DNA from: Microbacterium sp. MYb72
GTDB lineage: Bacteria > Actinomycetota > Actinomycetes > Actinomycetales > Microbacteriaceae
Direction: 5' to 3'
Assembly: GCF_002979415.1 (NCBI RefSeq)
Contig: NZ_PCOT01000007.1
Span: 62,001-126,000 of the forward strand
DNA length: 64,000 nucleotides
Shown here: piece by piece, positions 17,042-24,628 of the stretch
How positions within the stretch are numbered: position 1 is the first letter of the stretch
How the letters are laid out: each line of letters opens with the position of its first letter
The notes under the pieces: generated by a model
The model's database searches: none
Seen by the model: only the letters and a program-made list of their open reading frames with translations
What the model was told of the DNA's origin: nothing
Translations under genes and position numbers: made by a program

Positions 17042-18283
17042 TCACGCCGCCGCGGGGCGGAGCGACAGGGCACGGAACAGCGGATTGCGCAGCGGCAGGA
17101 TCATCAGCGCCATCATCCCTCCGCCGAACAGGGCGAACGGCAGCCACAGGGCCGACGACGACGCGATCAGCCCGAAAACGGCCATGGCGAGCGGCATCAG
17201 GCAGTCGTCGCCGAGCCGGGTCAGCGCGCTCATGCGACCGAGATAGGCCGTGTCGACGGTCGCCGAGAACGTCGCGCTGAGCAGGACGGAGGCGTACCCC
17301 GCCGTGCATCCGATCACGAATGCGGCCGCGGCGACCGACCACAGCGGGCCGAGGCCCAGAGCGATGATCGCCGCGCCCTGCACGACGAGCGCCCAGAACC
17401 CGCCTCGCGCCTCTCTGCGCGGTCGCCAGCGTGCCACCGAGATCGCGCCGAGCGCGGCGCCGAGTCCGAGGAGCGCCTCGAAGAGCCCCACCGCCTGTGC
17501 ACCCCAGTGCTGCTCGTGGGCGCGCAGAGCGAGTCCGATGCCGACGGCGGGGCCGACGGCCAGATTCAGACCGGAGAGCGCCAGCACCAGGGTGCGGGTC
17601 GTCGCGTTCTGCCCCAGGTGGGCGAAGCCCTGAGCGATGCCGCGCAGCGCCGACTCCCTGGGCGCTCGAGCGAGGGCGAAGCGCGGCCGCAGCCAGATCG
17701 CGATGAACGCGACGACGAGTGTGAAGGTGAGCGCGTTCGCCGTCGCGCTCCCGCCGAGCCCGGCGTGCGCCACCAGCACGCCGCCCGCCGCGGCGCCCGC
17801 CATCGTGCCGAGGCGGGAGGCGGTCTGCGCCACGGCGCCGTACGCAGGCAGATCCGATGGCCGCACGAGCTGCCGCGCGATGGTGCCAGCCGACGGCTCG
17901 TAGAAGGCGTCGCACACCCCGAACGCGATGGCAGCGAACAGCAGCACGGCGATGGAAGGAGGTTCCGCCAGGACCCACAGGGCGACCGCGATCAGCACGA
18001 CGACGCGCAGCGCGTTGAACAGCATCATCACTCTCCGCGCGTTCGCCCTGTCTGCGAGCACGCCGCCGAAGACCAGGACGAGCGCGCGCGGCACCGTGCC
18101 CGCGGCGACGACGAGCCCTGCGACGGCGGGAGAGGCGATCTGCACGGCCGTCCATGCGAGGGCGATGCTCCACAGCGCGTCTCCGGCGTCGGAGAGGGCT
18201 TTGACGCCGATCCAGGCGTGAACACGGGCGTCGCGCCGGAACTCGGGAGGTTCGACGAGCTGGCGAGGCTCTGCCGTGGTCAT
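17042..18283 (-). CDS. MFS transporter, probable exporter
   Basis: 413 residues with about 12 transmembrane helices and the loop LADRANARRVMM after helix 2. It resembles the MFS_3/enterobactin-exporter-like group. The ATG at 18283 shares one base with the stop of the upstream regulator (TGATG), so translation is coupled and the regulator probably controls this pump. Substrate unknown; a drug or siderophore is typical. Confidence 0.85.
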   Translation of the reverse strand: MTTAEPRQLVEPPEFRRDARVHAWIGVKALSDAGDALWSIALAWTAVQIASPAVAGLVVAAGTVPRALVLVFGGVLADRANARRVMMLFNALRVVVLIAVALWVLAEPPSIAVLLFAAIAFGVCDAFYEPSAGTIARQLVRPSDLPAYGAVAQTASRLGTMAGAAAGGVLVAHAGLGGSATANALTFTLVVAFIAIWLRPRFALARAPRESALRGIAQGFAHLGQNATTRTLVLALSGLNLAVGPAVGIGLALRAHEQHWGAQAVGLFEALLGLGAALGAISVARWRPRREARGGFWALVVQGAAIIALGLGPLWSVAAAAFVIGCTAGYASVLLSATFSATVDTAYLGRMSALTRLGDDCLMPLAMAVFGLIASSSALWLPFALFGGGMMALMILPLRNPLFRALSLRPAAA

Positions 18284-18831
18284 CAGGGCTCCGTGGGGAA
18301 CGCGTGGGCGAAGAAGAAGACCGGCGCGCGCTCCTGGCCGTCGTCGAGGTCGATCGACTCCTGCCACTCCCGCAGCGTCGTGAGCAGCCTGGCACTCAGA
18401 TCGCGCAGTTCGTCGGGTGAGGCCCACGCCGTCGTCTCGGTGTTCGAGCCGTCGTAGGCGGCCATCGCGGGATCGCCGTGCCTGCGGTGCCAGCGCTGCA
18501 GGCGTTCGATCTGCATGCGGATGCCCTGGCGCTGCGCCTCGCGAGCGAGGAGGGCGTCGGCGGGGGAGTCGGCGAAGTCATCCGCCGACCACGTCAGCCC
18601 TCTGCGCGCGAGCTTCCACCAGCTGGTCCGCCTGTCGCCGGTCGGGTCGTCCGTGCGTTCCACGACTCCTGCACGCTCGAGCATCCGGAGGTGGTGGCTG
18701 ATGCTGCCCACCTGGCTCTGGAGCGTGCGGGCCAGCGTCGTGACCTGAGACGCCCCGTAGAGCAGCAGATAGTCGTAGATGCGCCGGCGCAGCGGGTGAT
18801 GCACGGCGGTGATCACGGAGATGTCTTCCAC
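18283..18831 (-). CDS. ArsR-type winged-helix transcriptional regulator
   Basis: A 182-residue regulator: HHPLRRRIYDYLLLYG leads into helix-turn-helix QVTTLARTLQSQVGSISHHL and the wing VVERTDDPTGDRRTSWWKL, followed by a helical C-terminal region with many Trp and Arg residues. I chose the GTG start at 18831 because the HTH fold begins right after it; the frame stays open further upstream but runs into a terminator-like hairpin. No metal-binding Cys cluster is visible, so it is not a classic metal sensor. It is coupled to the MFS gene downstream. Confidence 0.8.
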   Translation of the reverse strand: MEDISVITAVHHPLRRRIYDYLLLYGASQVTTLARTLQSQVGSISHHLRMLERAGVVERTDDPTGDRRTSWWKLARRGLTWSADDFADSPADALLAREAQRQGIRMQIERLQRWHRRHGDPAMAAYDGSNTETTAWASPDELRDLSARLLTTLREWQESIDLDDGQERAPVFFFAHAFPTEP

Positions 18832-18895
18832 GGGATGCAACGCTAGAGGCGGATGCAGAGACGCACAAGACTTCTTGTATACCCCGGAAAGACAA

Positions 18896-18935
18896 CGAAG
18901 AAGCCGCCCCCGCCCGTGCGGGAACGGCTTCTTCG
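18896..18935 (-). terminator. Terminator after the DUF4349 gene region
   Basis: CGAAGAAGCCG (18896-18906) pairs perfectly with CGGCTTCTTCG (18925-18935) around a C-rich loop containing a smaller hairpin. It is placed to stop transcripts of the DUF4349 gene from the minus strand before they reach the ArsR gene. Confidence 0.7.
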
Positions 18936-18946
18936 GATGCTGCTTC

Positions 18947-20041
18947 TCAGTCTTCGTCGGCGGTGGCGTCCGATGCTGCGGTTCGGCGCGAGCGGCGCAC
19001 ACGCCGGATCAGCCACACGAGCAGCACGACGATCGCGGCGATCCCGAGCCAGGGGAGGATGAACCCGATCGCGATGACGAGGGCGTTCAGGGAGACCACG
19101 AGGCCGTTCCAGCCGGCGAGGAGCCCGTCACCGAACCCTGCGGGGTCCGCCGTCGTCGGAGCGGAGGCGCGGGTGAGCTGCACCTGCAGCGTCGACATCG
19201 CGATCTGATCCTCGAGGGATGCGAGCTGCTGCTCGTAGGACTCGAGCTGCGCCTGACGATCTGTCAGAGCGACCTCGGCCTCGATGAGCTCGGACACGGA
19301 CCCTGACTGCGCCATCAGCTCGGTGAGCCGCTGCACGGAGGTCTTGGTCGCATCGACGCGAGCGCGGAGGTCGATGGCCGTCGACGTGACGTCCTGCTTC
19401 GAGATCGACGTCGACAGCACCTCTCCCGACTCCGACAGGGCGTCGATGACCGCGGTGAGGTCGGCCGAGGGGACGCGGATGCTGATCCAGCCGTATCCGT
19501 CGTCGGGTGCGGCCGGCTGAGTCGTGTCGTACACGACGCCTCCGCCCTTGCCGATCTGGGTGCTCTCCACGAAGCCGCCGTGCTTCTCCGCGAGCGCGGC
19601 GATGCCCTCGGCGGCCTTCGCGATGTCCTTCACCTGCACGGTCGCGTCGGCGGTCGCGATGATCTCGCGACCGGTTCCGGCGTCGGCGCTCTGCAGGGCA
19701 CCGTCGGGGGCGGTCCCCGGGGCGAGCTCGGTGCTCTTGTCCTGCGAGCCGCCGGAGGTGTCCGACGCCACTCCGTCGGAGTAGATCGCGCCGTCCGCCG
19801 TGCTCGATGCCGACCCGTCGACGGCGGAGAGGATCGGCGGAGTCACGAGGACGCCGACGGCGAAGGCCGCGGCGACCCCGGCGCCGGTGAGCCATCCGCG
19901 ACGGCGCGCACGCGAGCGCTCCGCGGGCGTCCTCCTGGGGGCGCGCTCGCTCTCGATCTCGTCGAACACGGCCGACTCGATGCGTGCGATCGCGGCATCC
20001 GACAGCTCGGGGAGGTCTGGGGTGGTGGTGTTGTCGGTCAT
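18947..20041 (-). CDS. DUF4349 membrane protein, possible anti-sigma partner
   Basis: 364 residues: a cytoplasmic N-terminus (ELSDAAIARIESAVFDEIE), a first transmembrane helix near residues 50-70, a Ser/Thr/Gly-rich outer linker, the DUF4349 domain with a coiled-coil-like stretch (LRARVDATKTSVQRLTELMA), and a C-terminal transmembrane helix with a basic tail. It overlaps the ECF sigma gene by 4 bp (ATGA). In that position anti-sigma factors are normally found, so a role in holding the sigma factor at the membrane is inferred; the usual zinc anti-sigma HxxxCxxC motif is absent. Confidence 0.82.
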   Translation of the reverse strand: MTDNTTTPDLPELSDAAIARIESAVFDEIESERAPRRTPAERSRARRRGWLTGAGVAAAFAVGVLVTPPILSAVDGSASSTADGAIYSDGVASDTSGGSQDKSTELAPGTAPDGALQSADAGTGREIIATADATVQVKDIAKAAEGIAALAEKHGGFVESTQIGKGGGVVYDTTQPAAPDDGYGWISIRVPSADLTAVIDALSESGEVLSTSISKQDVTSTAIDLRARVDATKTSVQRLTELMAQSGSVSELIEAEVALTDRQAQLESYEQQLASLEDQIAMSTLQVQLTRASAPTTADPAGFGDGLLAGWNGLVVSLNALVIAIGFILPWLGIAAIVVLLVWLIRRVRRSRRTAASDATADED

Positions 20042-20595
20042 GCCTCGCTCGCTTCCTTGACGGCACCGCGCAGTCGGGTGCGCACTCGCGAGAGACGGTT
20101 CCGAACCACGGCGTGACTGACGCCCAGCTCCTTTGCGGCGGCCTGGTAGGCGTACCCCTCGGCGGCGCACAGGCGGAAGATCTCGCGATCGAGCTCGCTC
20201 AGGGAGCCCACCTCCTGCGCGATCCGCTCCGCGAGCGCCGAGGTGATCACCTGGTCCTCGACGCTGACCGTCGCCGGCAGGTTCTCGTCCATCGCCTCCG
20301 CGGTGTGGGCCTGGTCCCGTCGCTTCTGGCGCAGCCGATTCGCAGCCTGGAAGCGGCAGATCGTCGCGAGCCAGGGAAGGATCGACTCGCCCTGCAGCTC
20401 GAAGCCGGGGAGCTTCCGCCACGCGGCGACGAAGGTCTCCTGGGCCACGTCCTCGGCATCCGGTGCGGAGCCGAGGATGCCGTGGGCGATCCAGTAGACC
20501 GGGCGGATGTAGGCGCGGTAGAGCTCGCGGAAGGCGCTCTCGTCGCCTCCAGCGGCCTGCGCCGCCCACTTCTGATCACTCGTCTGTACGGGCAT
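20038..20595 (-). CDS. ECF-type RNA polymerase sigma factor
   Basis: 185 residues. Region 2 is FRELYRAYIRPVYWIAHGIL with DAEDVAQETFVAAWRKL (-10 recognition), and region 4 is LDREIFRLCAAEGYAYQAAA followed by KELGVSHAVVRNRLSRVRTR (-35 recognition). The following gene overlaps by 4 bp and encodes a DUF4349 membrane protein that is the likely regulator. The inducing signal is unknown. Confidence 0.93.
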   Translation of the reverse strand: MPVQTSDQKWAAQAAGGDESAFRELYRAYIRPVYWIAHGILGSAPDAEDVAQETFVAAWRKLPGFELQGESILPWLATICRFQAANRLRQKRRDQAHTAEAMDENLPATVSVEDQVITSALAERIAQEVGSLSELDREIFRLCAAEGYAYQAAAKELGVSHAVVRNRLSRVRTRLRGAVKEASEA

Positions 20596-20674
20596 CGTTC
20601 TTCCGTTCGGTGTCTCTCACCCGGAAAGTGTCGGCTGAGCTCCGATCGTCTCAGAAAACTCCGCTAGCATTGCA

Positions 20675-20802
20675 GAAGCGAGAGGGAGTATCCCGATTCC
20701 GCGCGTAACGTCATCACGAGCATCGACTGAGCTGCTCCGGGCGCGCGACGCACACTGTGCGGGGGAGAGACTTTCGGTTCTTTTCCGACCCTCCCCGAAA
20801 GG
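20675..20802 (+). promoter_or_regulatory. yybP-ykoY-type manganese riboswitch upstream of terC
   Basis: The 219-bp leader carries the family's conserved pieces in order: GGGAGTA (20684-20690), ACGTCATCACGAG (20708-20720) and GGGGAGAGAC (20762-20771). The closing helix P1 is CGAGAG (20679-20684) with CTTTCG (20771-20776), with one G-U pair, extended by GAA/TTC beyond a mismatch. CTTTCGG (20771-20777) can instead pair with CCGAAAG (20795-20801), which contains the probable SD of terC. The two pairings are exclusive, so closing P1 with Mn2+ should free the SD. Family identity is from memory, the pairings are read directly. Confidence 0.75.
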
Positions 20803-20814
20803 TGCTGCGCACCC

Positions 20815-21816
20815 GTGAACATCCCCGTCTGGTTCGAGGTAGGCGCCCTCGTCGTCCTCGTCCTCATCCTCATCGGCGATCTGCTGCTCGCCAAATTCCG
20901 ACCGCACATCCCGTCCACCAAGGAATCCACGCTCTGGGTGGTCTTCTACGTCGCGCTGGCGTTGATCTTCGCCGGTCTGCTCTATCTGTTCGCCGGCGGT
21001 CAGTACGCGGGCGAGTTCCTCACCGGGTGGGCGCTGGAGTACAGCCTCTCCATCGACAACCTCTTCGTGTTCGTGCTGATCATGGCGCAGTTCGCGGTTC
21101 CACGGCGACTGCAGCAGATGGTGCTGATGGTCGGCATCATCATCGCGCTCGTCCTGCGCGGCATCTTCATCCTTCTCGGCGTCGCGATCATCGAGAACTT
21201 CTCGCCGGTGTTCTACATCTTCGGCGCGTTCCTCATCTGGACGGCGATCAGGCAGGCGATGCCCGAGGGCGACCACGACGGAGAGGTGCAGCGCGAGAAC
21301 TTCATCGTGCGTCTGCTGCGTCGTCGTGTCGACATCAGCGACGAGTACGACGGCAACAAGCTCCGCACCGTCGTCGACGGCAAGCGGGTCTGGACGCCCA
21401 TGCTCATCGTCTTCGTGGCGATCGGCGTCACCGACCTCATGTTCGCGATCGACTCGATCCCCGCGATCTTCAGCATCACGCACAACAGCTTCCTGGTGTT
21501 CACGGCGAACATCTTCGCTCTCATGGGATTGCGCCAGCTCTACTTCCTGCTGGGCGACCTGCTCGACCGCCTGCGCTACCTGCACTACGGCATCGCCGTG
21601 ATCCTCGGGTTCATCGGCATCAAGCTCGTGCTGCACGCCATGCACGTGAACGAGCTGCCGTTCATCAACGGCGGGCAGCACATCGACTGGGCCCCCGACA
21701 TCCCCATCTGGCTGTCGCTGACGGTGATCCTGGTCTCGATGGTCGGTGCGACCGTCGCCAGCCTCATCGCCTCGGCGCGCGAGAAGCGTGCGGAGAAGGC
21801 GTCGATCAGCGAGTAG
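20815..21816 (+). CDS. TerC/Alx-family membrane protein, probable Mn2+ exporter
   Basis: 333 residues with about nine transmembrane helices. The family's two acidic signatures are seen: EYSLSIDNLFVF around D81 and MFAIDSIPAIF around D213. TerC/Alx proteins export manganese and help metalate exported proteins. The GTG start at 20815 fits the usual N-terminus NIPVWFEVG. The leader carries a manganese-type riboswitch, which agrees with metal-dependent expression. A strong hairpin follows the stop codon. Confidence 0.92.
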   Translation: MNIPVWFEVGALVVLVLILIGDLLLAKFRPHIPSTKESTLWVVFYVALALIFAGLLYLFAGGQYAGEFLTGWALEYSLSIDNLFVFVLIMAQFAVPRRLQQMVLMVGIIIALVLRGIFILLGVAIIENFSPVFYIFGAFLIWTAIRQAMPEGDHDGEVQRENFIVRLLRRRVDISDEYDGNKLRTVVDGKRVWTPMLIVFVAIGVTDLMFAIDSIPAIFSITHNSFLVFTANIFALMGLRQLYFLLGDLLDRLRYLHYGIAVILGFIGIKLVLHAMHVNELPFINGGQHIDWAPDIPIWLSLTVILVSMVGATVASLIASAREKRAEKASISE

Positions 21817-21821
21817 TCCTG

Positions 21822-21860
21822 AGGCGAACCTGCGCGCTCAGAAGGCGCGCAGGTTCGCCT
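21822..21860. terminator. Bidirectional terminator, perfect 16-bp stem
   Basis: AGGCGAACCTGCGCGC (21822-21837) pairs exactly with 21845-21860 around a 7-nt loop. The right arm includes the last codons and the stop of the convergent monooxygenase gene, so the hairpin is partly coding. Confidence 0.85.
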
Positions 21861-23151
21861 GCAGCCCGCCGTCGACGTACTCCCGGCGGAGGATGCCACG
21901 GCGACGCAGCACAGGGACCAGCTCATCGAGTGTGCGGTGCAGCGTGACGGGGTGGAAGTCGCCCCACAGCAGCACGCCGTCGTTGCCCCACTCGCCGAGC
22001 TCCTCGATGAGATCGGCGAACTCCTCCGCGGTGCCGACGAAACCCGTGCGGTCGGAGATGCGACCGGCCTTGGCCAGGGCGGTCAGGTGCGCGCGCAGCG
22101 GGGTGTCCTCTCCGCGGTCGCCGATCAGGCGCTGGATGCTGCCCCGCGACACATGCGCCCCGAAGATCGAGACGTCCAGAGGGCGGTCGAGGTCGAGGGC
22201 CGTGAGGTCGGTCTCGAGATCGCTGGACTGCTTGCGCGCGATCTGCACGAGTGCCGCGTCGTCCGGTCGAGCCGAGGCCGCCACGATGCGGTCAGCCTCT
22301 TCGGCGGACGTGGTGATCACGGGCTGGATCGCGAACAGGATCTTGATGTCCTCGGGCGTCCGGCCGGCGGCGATCGCGGCGTCGTGGATCTTCGCACGGT
22401 AGGCGCGCACAGAAGCCTCGTGCAGAGGCGCCAGCGCGAGCTGCACATCGGAGTTCGAGCCCGCGAACCCGAGGCCTCGCCCTGAGCCGCCCGGCGACAC
22501 GATCGCGGGCTCGCCGTGCGGGAACGGGATCGCGTTGAGCGGTCCGTCGAAGGCGAAGTGCTCGCCGCGGTGCTGCACGGCGCGCAGCCGGGAACCGTCG
22601 GCGTACACGTCGCTCGCGCGATCAGCGAGGAGAGCGCCGTCGTCCCAGCTGCGCCAGAGCGAGCGGATGCCGTCGAGCCACTCCTCGGCGCGGTCGTACG
22701 CCTCGTCGTGTCCGAGCTGCGGTGCGGCGGAGAAGTGCCGAGCGCTCCCGGTGTCGGTGACGACGTTGAGGCCCAGCCGGTGACCGCTGAGGTGCTGGAG
22801 GGTCGCGAACTGCCGCGCCGCCGTGTAGGGGAGATAGGCGGCCGGATTCACCGTCGGCACGACGCCGAGGTGACGGGTCGCCTGGAAGATGTAGGGCGCG
22901 AGGAGCAGCGGATCGTGCTTGGGGCCGCCGAAGGCGTGGCGTACACGGAGGTCGATCGTCTCGGCGGATCCGAGCGACGGGGCGTCCTCGATGATCACCA
23001 GGTCGAATCCGGCCTGCTCGAGGGTGCGAGCGGCCTCCTGATAGACGTCGGGGCGGGTCCAGTCGTAATCCCAGTCGAGCGACGGGTATCCCCATCCCTG
23101 CGGGCCGAAGCCGCGGGCGAGGAACCAGCCGAAGTGCTGTTGGCGCGTCAT
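21838..23151 (-). CDS. Flavin-dependent monooxygenase, LLM class (NtaA/SnaA/DszA group)
   Basis: 437 residues of the luciferase-like (bacterial LLM) fold of the nitrilotriacetate/dibenzothiophene-sulfone monooxygenase group, which uses FMNH2 from a separate reductase. Typical stretches are NPAAYLPYTAARQFATLQHL, GRLGLNVVTD-like GHRLGLNVVTDTGSA, and SPGGSGRGLGFAG. The ATG overlaps the stop of the sulfhydrylase gene by 4 bp. This coupling points to release of sulfur from an organosulfur compound, although members also attack C-N bonds. Confidence 0.85.
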   Translation of the reverse strand: MTRQQHFGWFLARGFGPQGWGYPSLDWDYDWTRPDVYQEAARTLEQAGFDLVIIEDAPSLGSAETIDLRVRHAFGGPKHDPLLLAPYIFQATRHLGVVPTVNPAAYLPYTAARQFATLQHLSGHRLGLNVVTDTGSARHFSAAPQLGHDEAYDRAEEWLDGIRSLWRSWDDGALLADRASDVYADGSRLRAVQHRGEHFAFDGPLNAIPFPHGEPAIVSPGGSGRGLGFAGSNSDVQLALAPLHEASVRAYRAKIHDAAIAAGRTPEDIKILFAIQPVITTSAEEADRIVAASARPDDAALVQIARKQSSDLETDLTALDLDRPLDVSIFGAHVSRGSIQRLIGDRGEDTPLRAHLTALAKAGRISDRTGFVGTAEEFADLIEELGEWGNDGVLLWGDFHPVTLHRTLDELVPVLRRRGILRREYVDGGLQANLRAF

Positions 23152-24443
23152 GCGACCTTCTCCCAGACGGTGGCGAGTGCCCGCGAGAGATCGGCGATGA
23201 GATCGTCGACGTCCTCGATGCCGATGGACACACGGAGGGTGCCCGGTCGGATGCCGAGCGCGTCGCGTTCCTCCTGGGTCCGGTACGAGTGGCTCGTGGT
23301 CGCGGGATGCAGCACGAGCGAGCGGACGTCGCCGATGTGCGTCATGTGCGTGAACACGCTCACGCTCTCGACGACATCACGCGCCGCTTCCAGACCGCCG
23401 CGGAGAGTGAACGTGAAGATCGAGCCGTGGCCTCCGCCGAGGTACCGCTGCGCGAGCGCATGATCGGGGTGGCTCTCCAGCCCCGCGTAGTCCACGCTCT
23501 CCACCGCGTCGTGCGCCTCCAGCCAACGGGCGACGTCGAGCGCGTTCCTGGACTGGCGCTCGACGCGCAGCCCCAGCGTCTCGGCTCCCTGCCCGATGAG
23601 GAACGCATTGAGCGGCGACGGCGATGCGCCGAAGCGCGGAGCCACGGACTCCCGCGCGTACGCGATGCGGGCGAGGCCGCCGTGTCGCGCGGCGACGCTC
23701 GGCAGTCCGCCGCGCCCGGGGAGCACCAGGTGCGGGGCGTTGTGACCCGCGCGATCCGCGTCGAAGCGTCCGTCGTCGACGACCACGCCGCCCAGCACCG
23801 AGCCGTGGCCGGCGAGGAACTTCGACGCGGAGTGGACCACGATGGACGCCCCGTGCTCGAGCGGACGCACCAGATACGGCGTGCCGAGGGTGTTGTCGAC
23901 GATGAGCGGGACCGCATGCTCGTCGCCGATCGCGGCGACTCCGGCGATGTCGAGGATGTCGTTGCGCGCGTTCGCGATCGACTCCGCGAACAGCGCGCGT
24001 GTGGTGGGGCGGATCGCGGCACGCCAGGCATCGGGGTCGCCGATGTCGTCGATGAAGGTCGTCTCGATGCCGAGACGGGCGAGGTTGTCGACGAGCAGCC
24101 CGCGGGTCCCCTCGTAGATGTGTGCGGAGGAGACGATGTGGTCGCCGGCCCCTGCGACCGTGAGCAGGGCGACGGCGACAGCCGCCTGGCCGCTGGCCAC
24201 GAGGACGGCGTCCGCGCCAGACTCGATAGCCGCGAGCTGGCGCTCGACGGCACGGACCGTCGGGTTGCCGGTGCGCGTGTACCCGAATCCGTCTCCGGTG
24301 CCGAAGTGATGGGCCGCGTGGTCGAAGTCGTCGAACTCGAAGCCCGCCGTGAGGTAGATCGGCGTCGCACGCGATGAAGCCGTCTCCCGATCGCGCCCCG
24401 CGTGCAGCGCTCGGGTGAAGAAGCTGGCGGTGTCGACGGTCAT
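23148..24443 (-). CDS. O-acetylhomoserine sulfhydrylase (Cys/Met metabolism PLP enzyme)
   Basis: 431 residues of the fold type I Cys/Met metabolism family. The Schiff-base lysine is K208 in [16 protein letters not shown]. The start [14 protein letters not shown], the segment [14 protein letters not shown] and the C-terminal [20 protein letters not shown] are typical of O-acetylhomoserine (thiol) lyases, which make homocysteine from O-acetylhomoserine and sulfide. The FMN monooxygenase gene overlaps its 3' end. Confidence 0.93.
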   Translation of the reverse strand: MTVDTASFFTRALHAGRDRETASSRATPIYLTAGFEFDDFDHAAHHFGTGDGFGYTRTGNPTVRAVERQLAAIESGADAVLVASGQAAVAVALLTVAGAGDHIVSSAHIYEGTRGLLVDNLARLGIETTFIDDIGDPDAWRAAIRPTTRALFAESIANARNDILDIAGVAAIGDEHAVPLIVDNTLGTPYLVRPLEHGASIVVHSASKFLAGHGSVLGGVVVDDGRFDADRAGHNAPHLVLPGRGGLPSVAARHGGLARIAYARESVAPRFGASPSPLNAFLIGQGAETLGLRVERQSRNALDVARWLEAHDAVESVDYAGLESHPDHALAQRYLGGGHGSIFTFTLRGGLEAARDVVESVSVFTHMTHIGDVRSLVLHPATTSHSYRTQEERDALGIRPGTLRVSIGIEDVDDLIADLSRALATVWEKVA

Positions 24444-24510
24444 GCGGTGCCTCTCGGTGGTGCGGATTCCTCAGCGTGTCACGCCGTGCCGGAGCACGCG
24501 GAACCGGTGG

Positions 24511-24516
24511 TAATCT
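24511..24516 (+). promoter_or_regulatory. -10 box (TAATCT) of the leu operon
   Basis: TAATCT ends 6 nt before the leader-peptide ATG at 24523, so the leader ORF itself is probably translated from a leaderless mRNA. Confidence 0.55.
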
Positions 24517-24522
24517 GACGTC

Positions 24523-24570
24523 ATGCGGATCGTGCTCCTTCTTAGCGGCCGCGACGAGACCTCGTTCTGA
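24523..24570 (+). CDS. Leucine leader peptide (15 codons)
   Basis: The ORF encodes [15 protein letters not shown] and stops at 24570, 58 nt before leuC. Three consecutive Leu codons (CTC CTT CTT, 24535-24543), two of them CTT, which is unusual in this G+C-rich genome, make it a sensor of charged tRNA-Leu. The hairpin downstream begins inside the ORF. This is the classical arrangement of amino-acid attenuation. No homology search was made; the call rests on position, codon content and the hairpin. Confidence 0.75.
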   Translation: MRIVLLLSGRDETSF

Positions 24571-24587
24571 GCCCCTCCTCGTCGCGG
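24549..24587 (+). terminator. Attenuator hairpin of the leu leader
   Basis: CCGCGACGAG (24549-24558, within the leader ORF) is exactly complementary to CTCGTCGCGG (24578-24587) with a 19-nt loop that contains the leader stop codon. There is no T run after it, so termination would be factor-dependent, or the hairpin may act on translation: CTCCT at 24575-24579 is complementary to the leuC SD. Confidence 0.6.
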
Positions 24588-24628
24588 AGTCCACTGTGGG
24601 CCGAACCGCCAGCTTCAGGAGACATTCG

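Noticed and set aside
24444..24522. SAM-type riboswitch or McbR site upstream of the sulfhydrylase gene
   Set aside because: No conserved SAM-riboswitch core or McbR TAGAC-N6-GTCTA dyad could be found in the short leader.
24471..24524. A 17-residue ORF on the minus strand with SD AAGGAG, divergent from the leu leader and before the sulfhydrylase gene
   Set aside because: It has no Cys or Met codons that would fit a sulfur leader peptide, and it overlaps the leu promoter and leader; probably chance.
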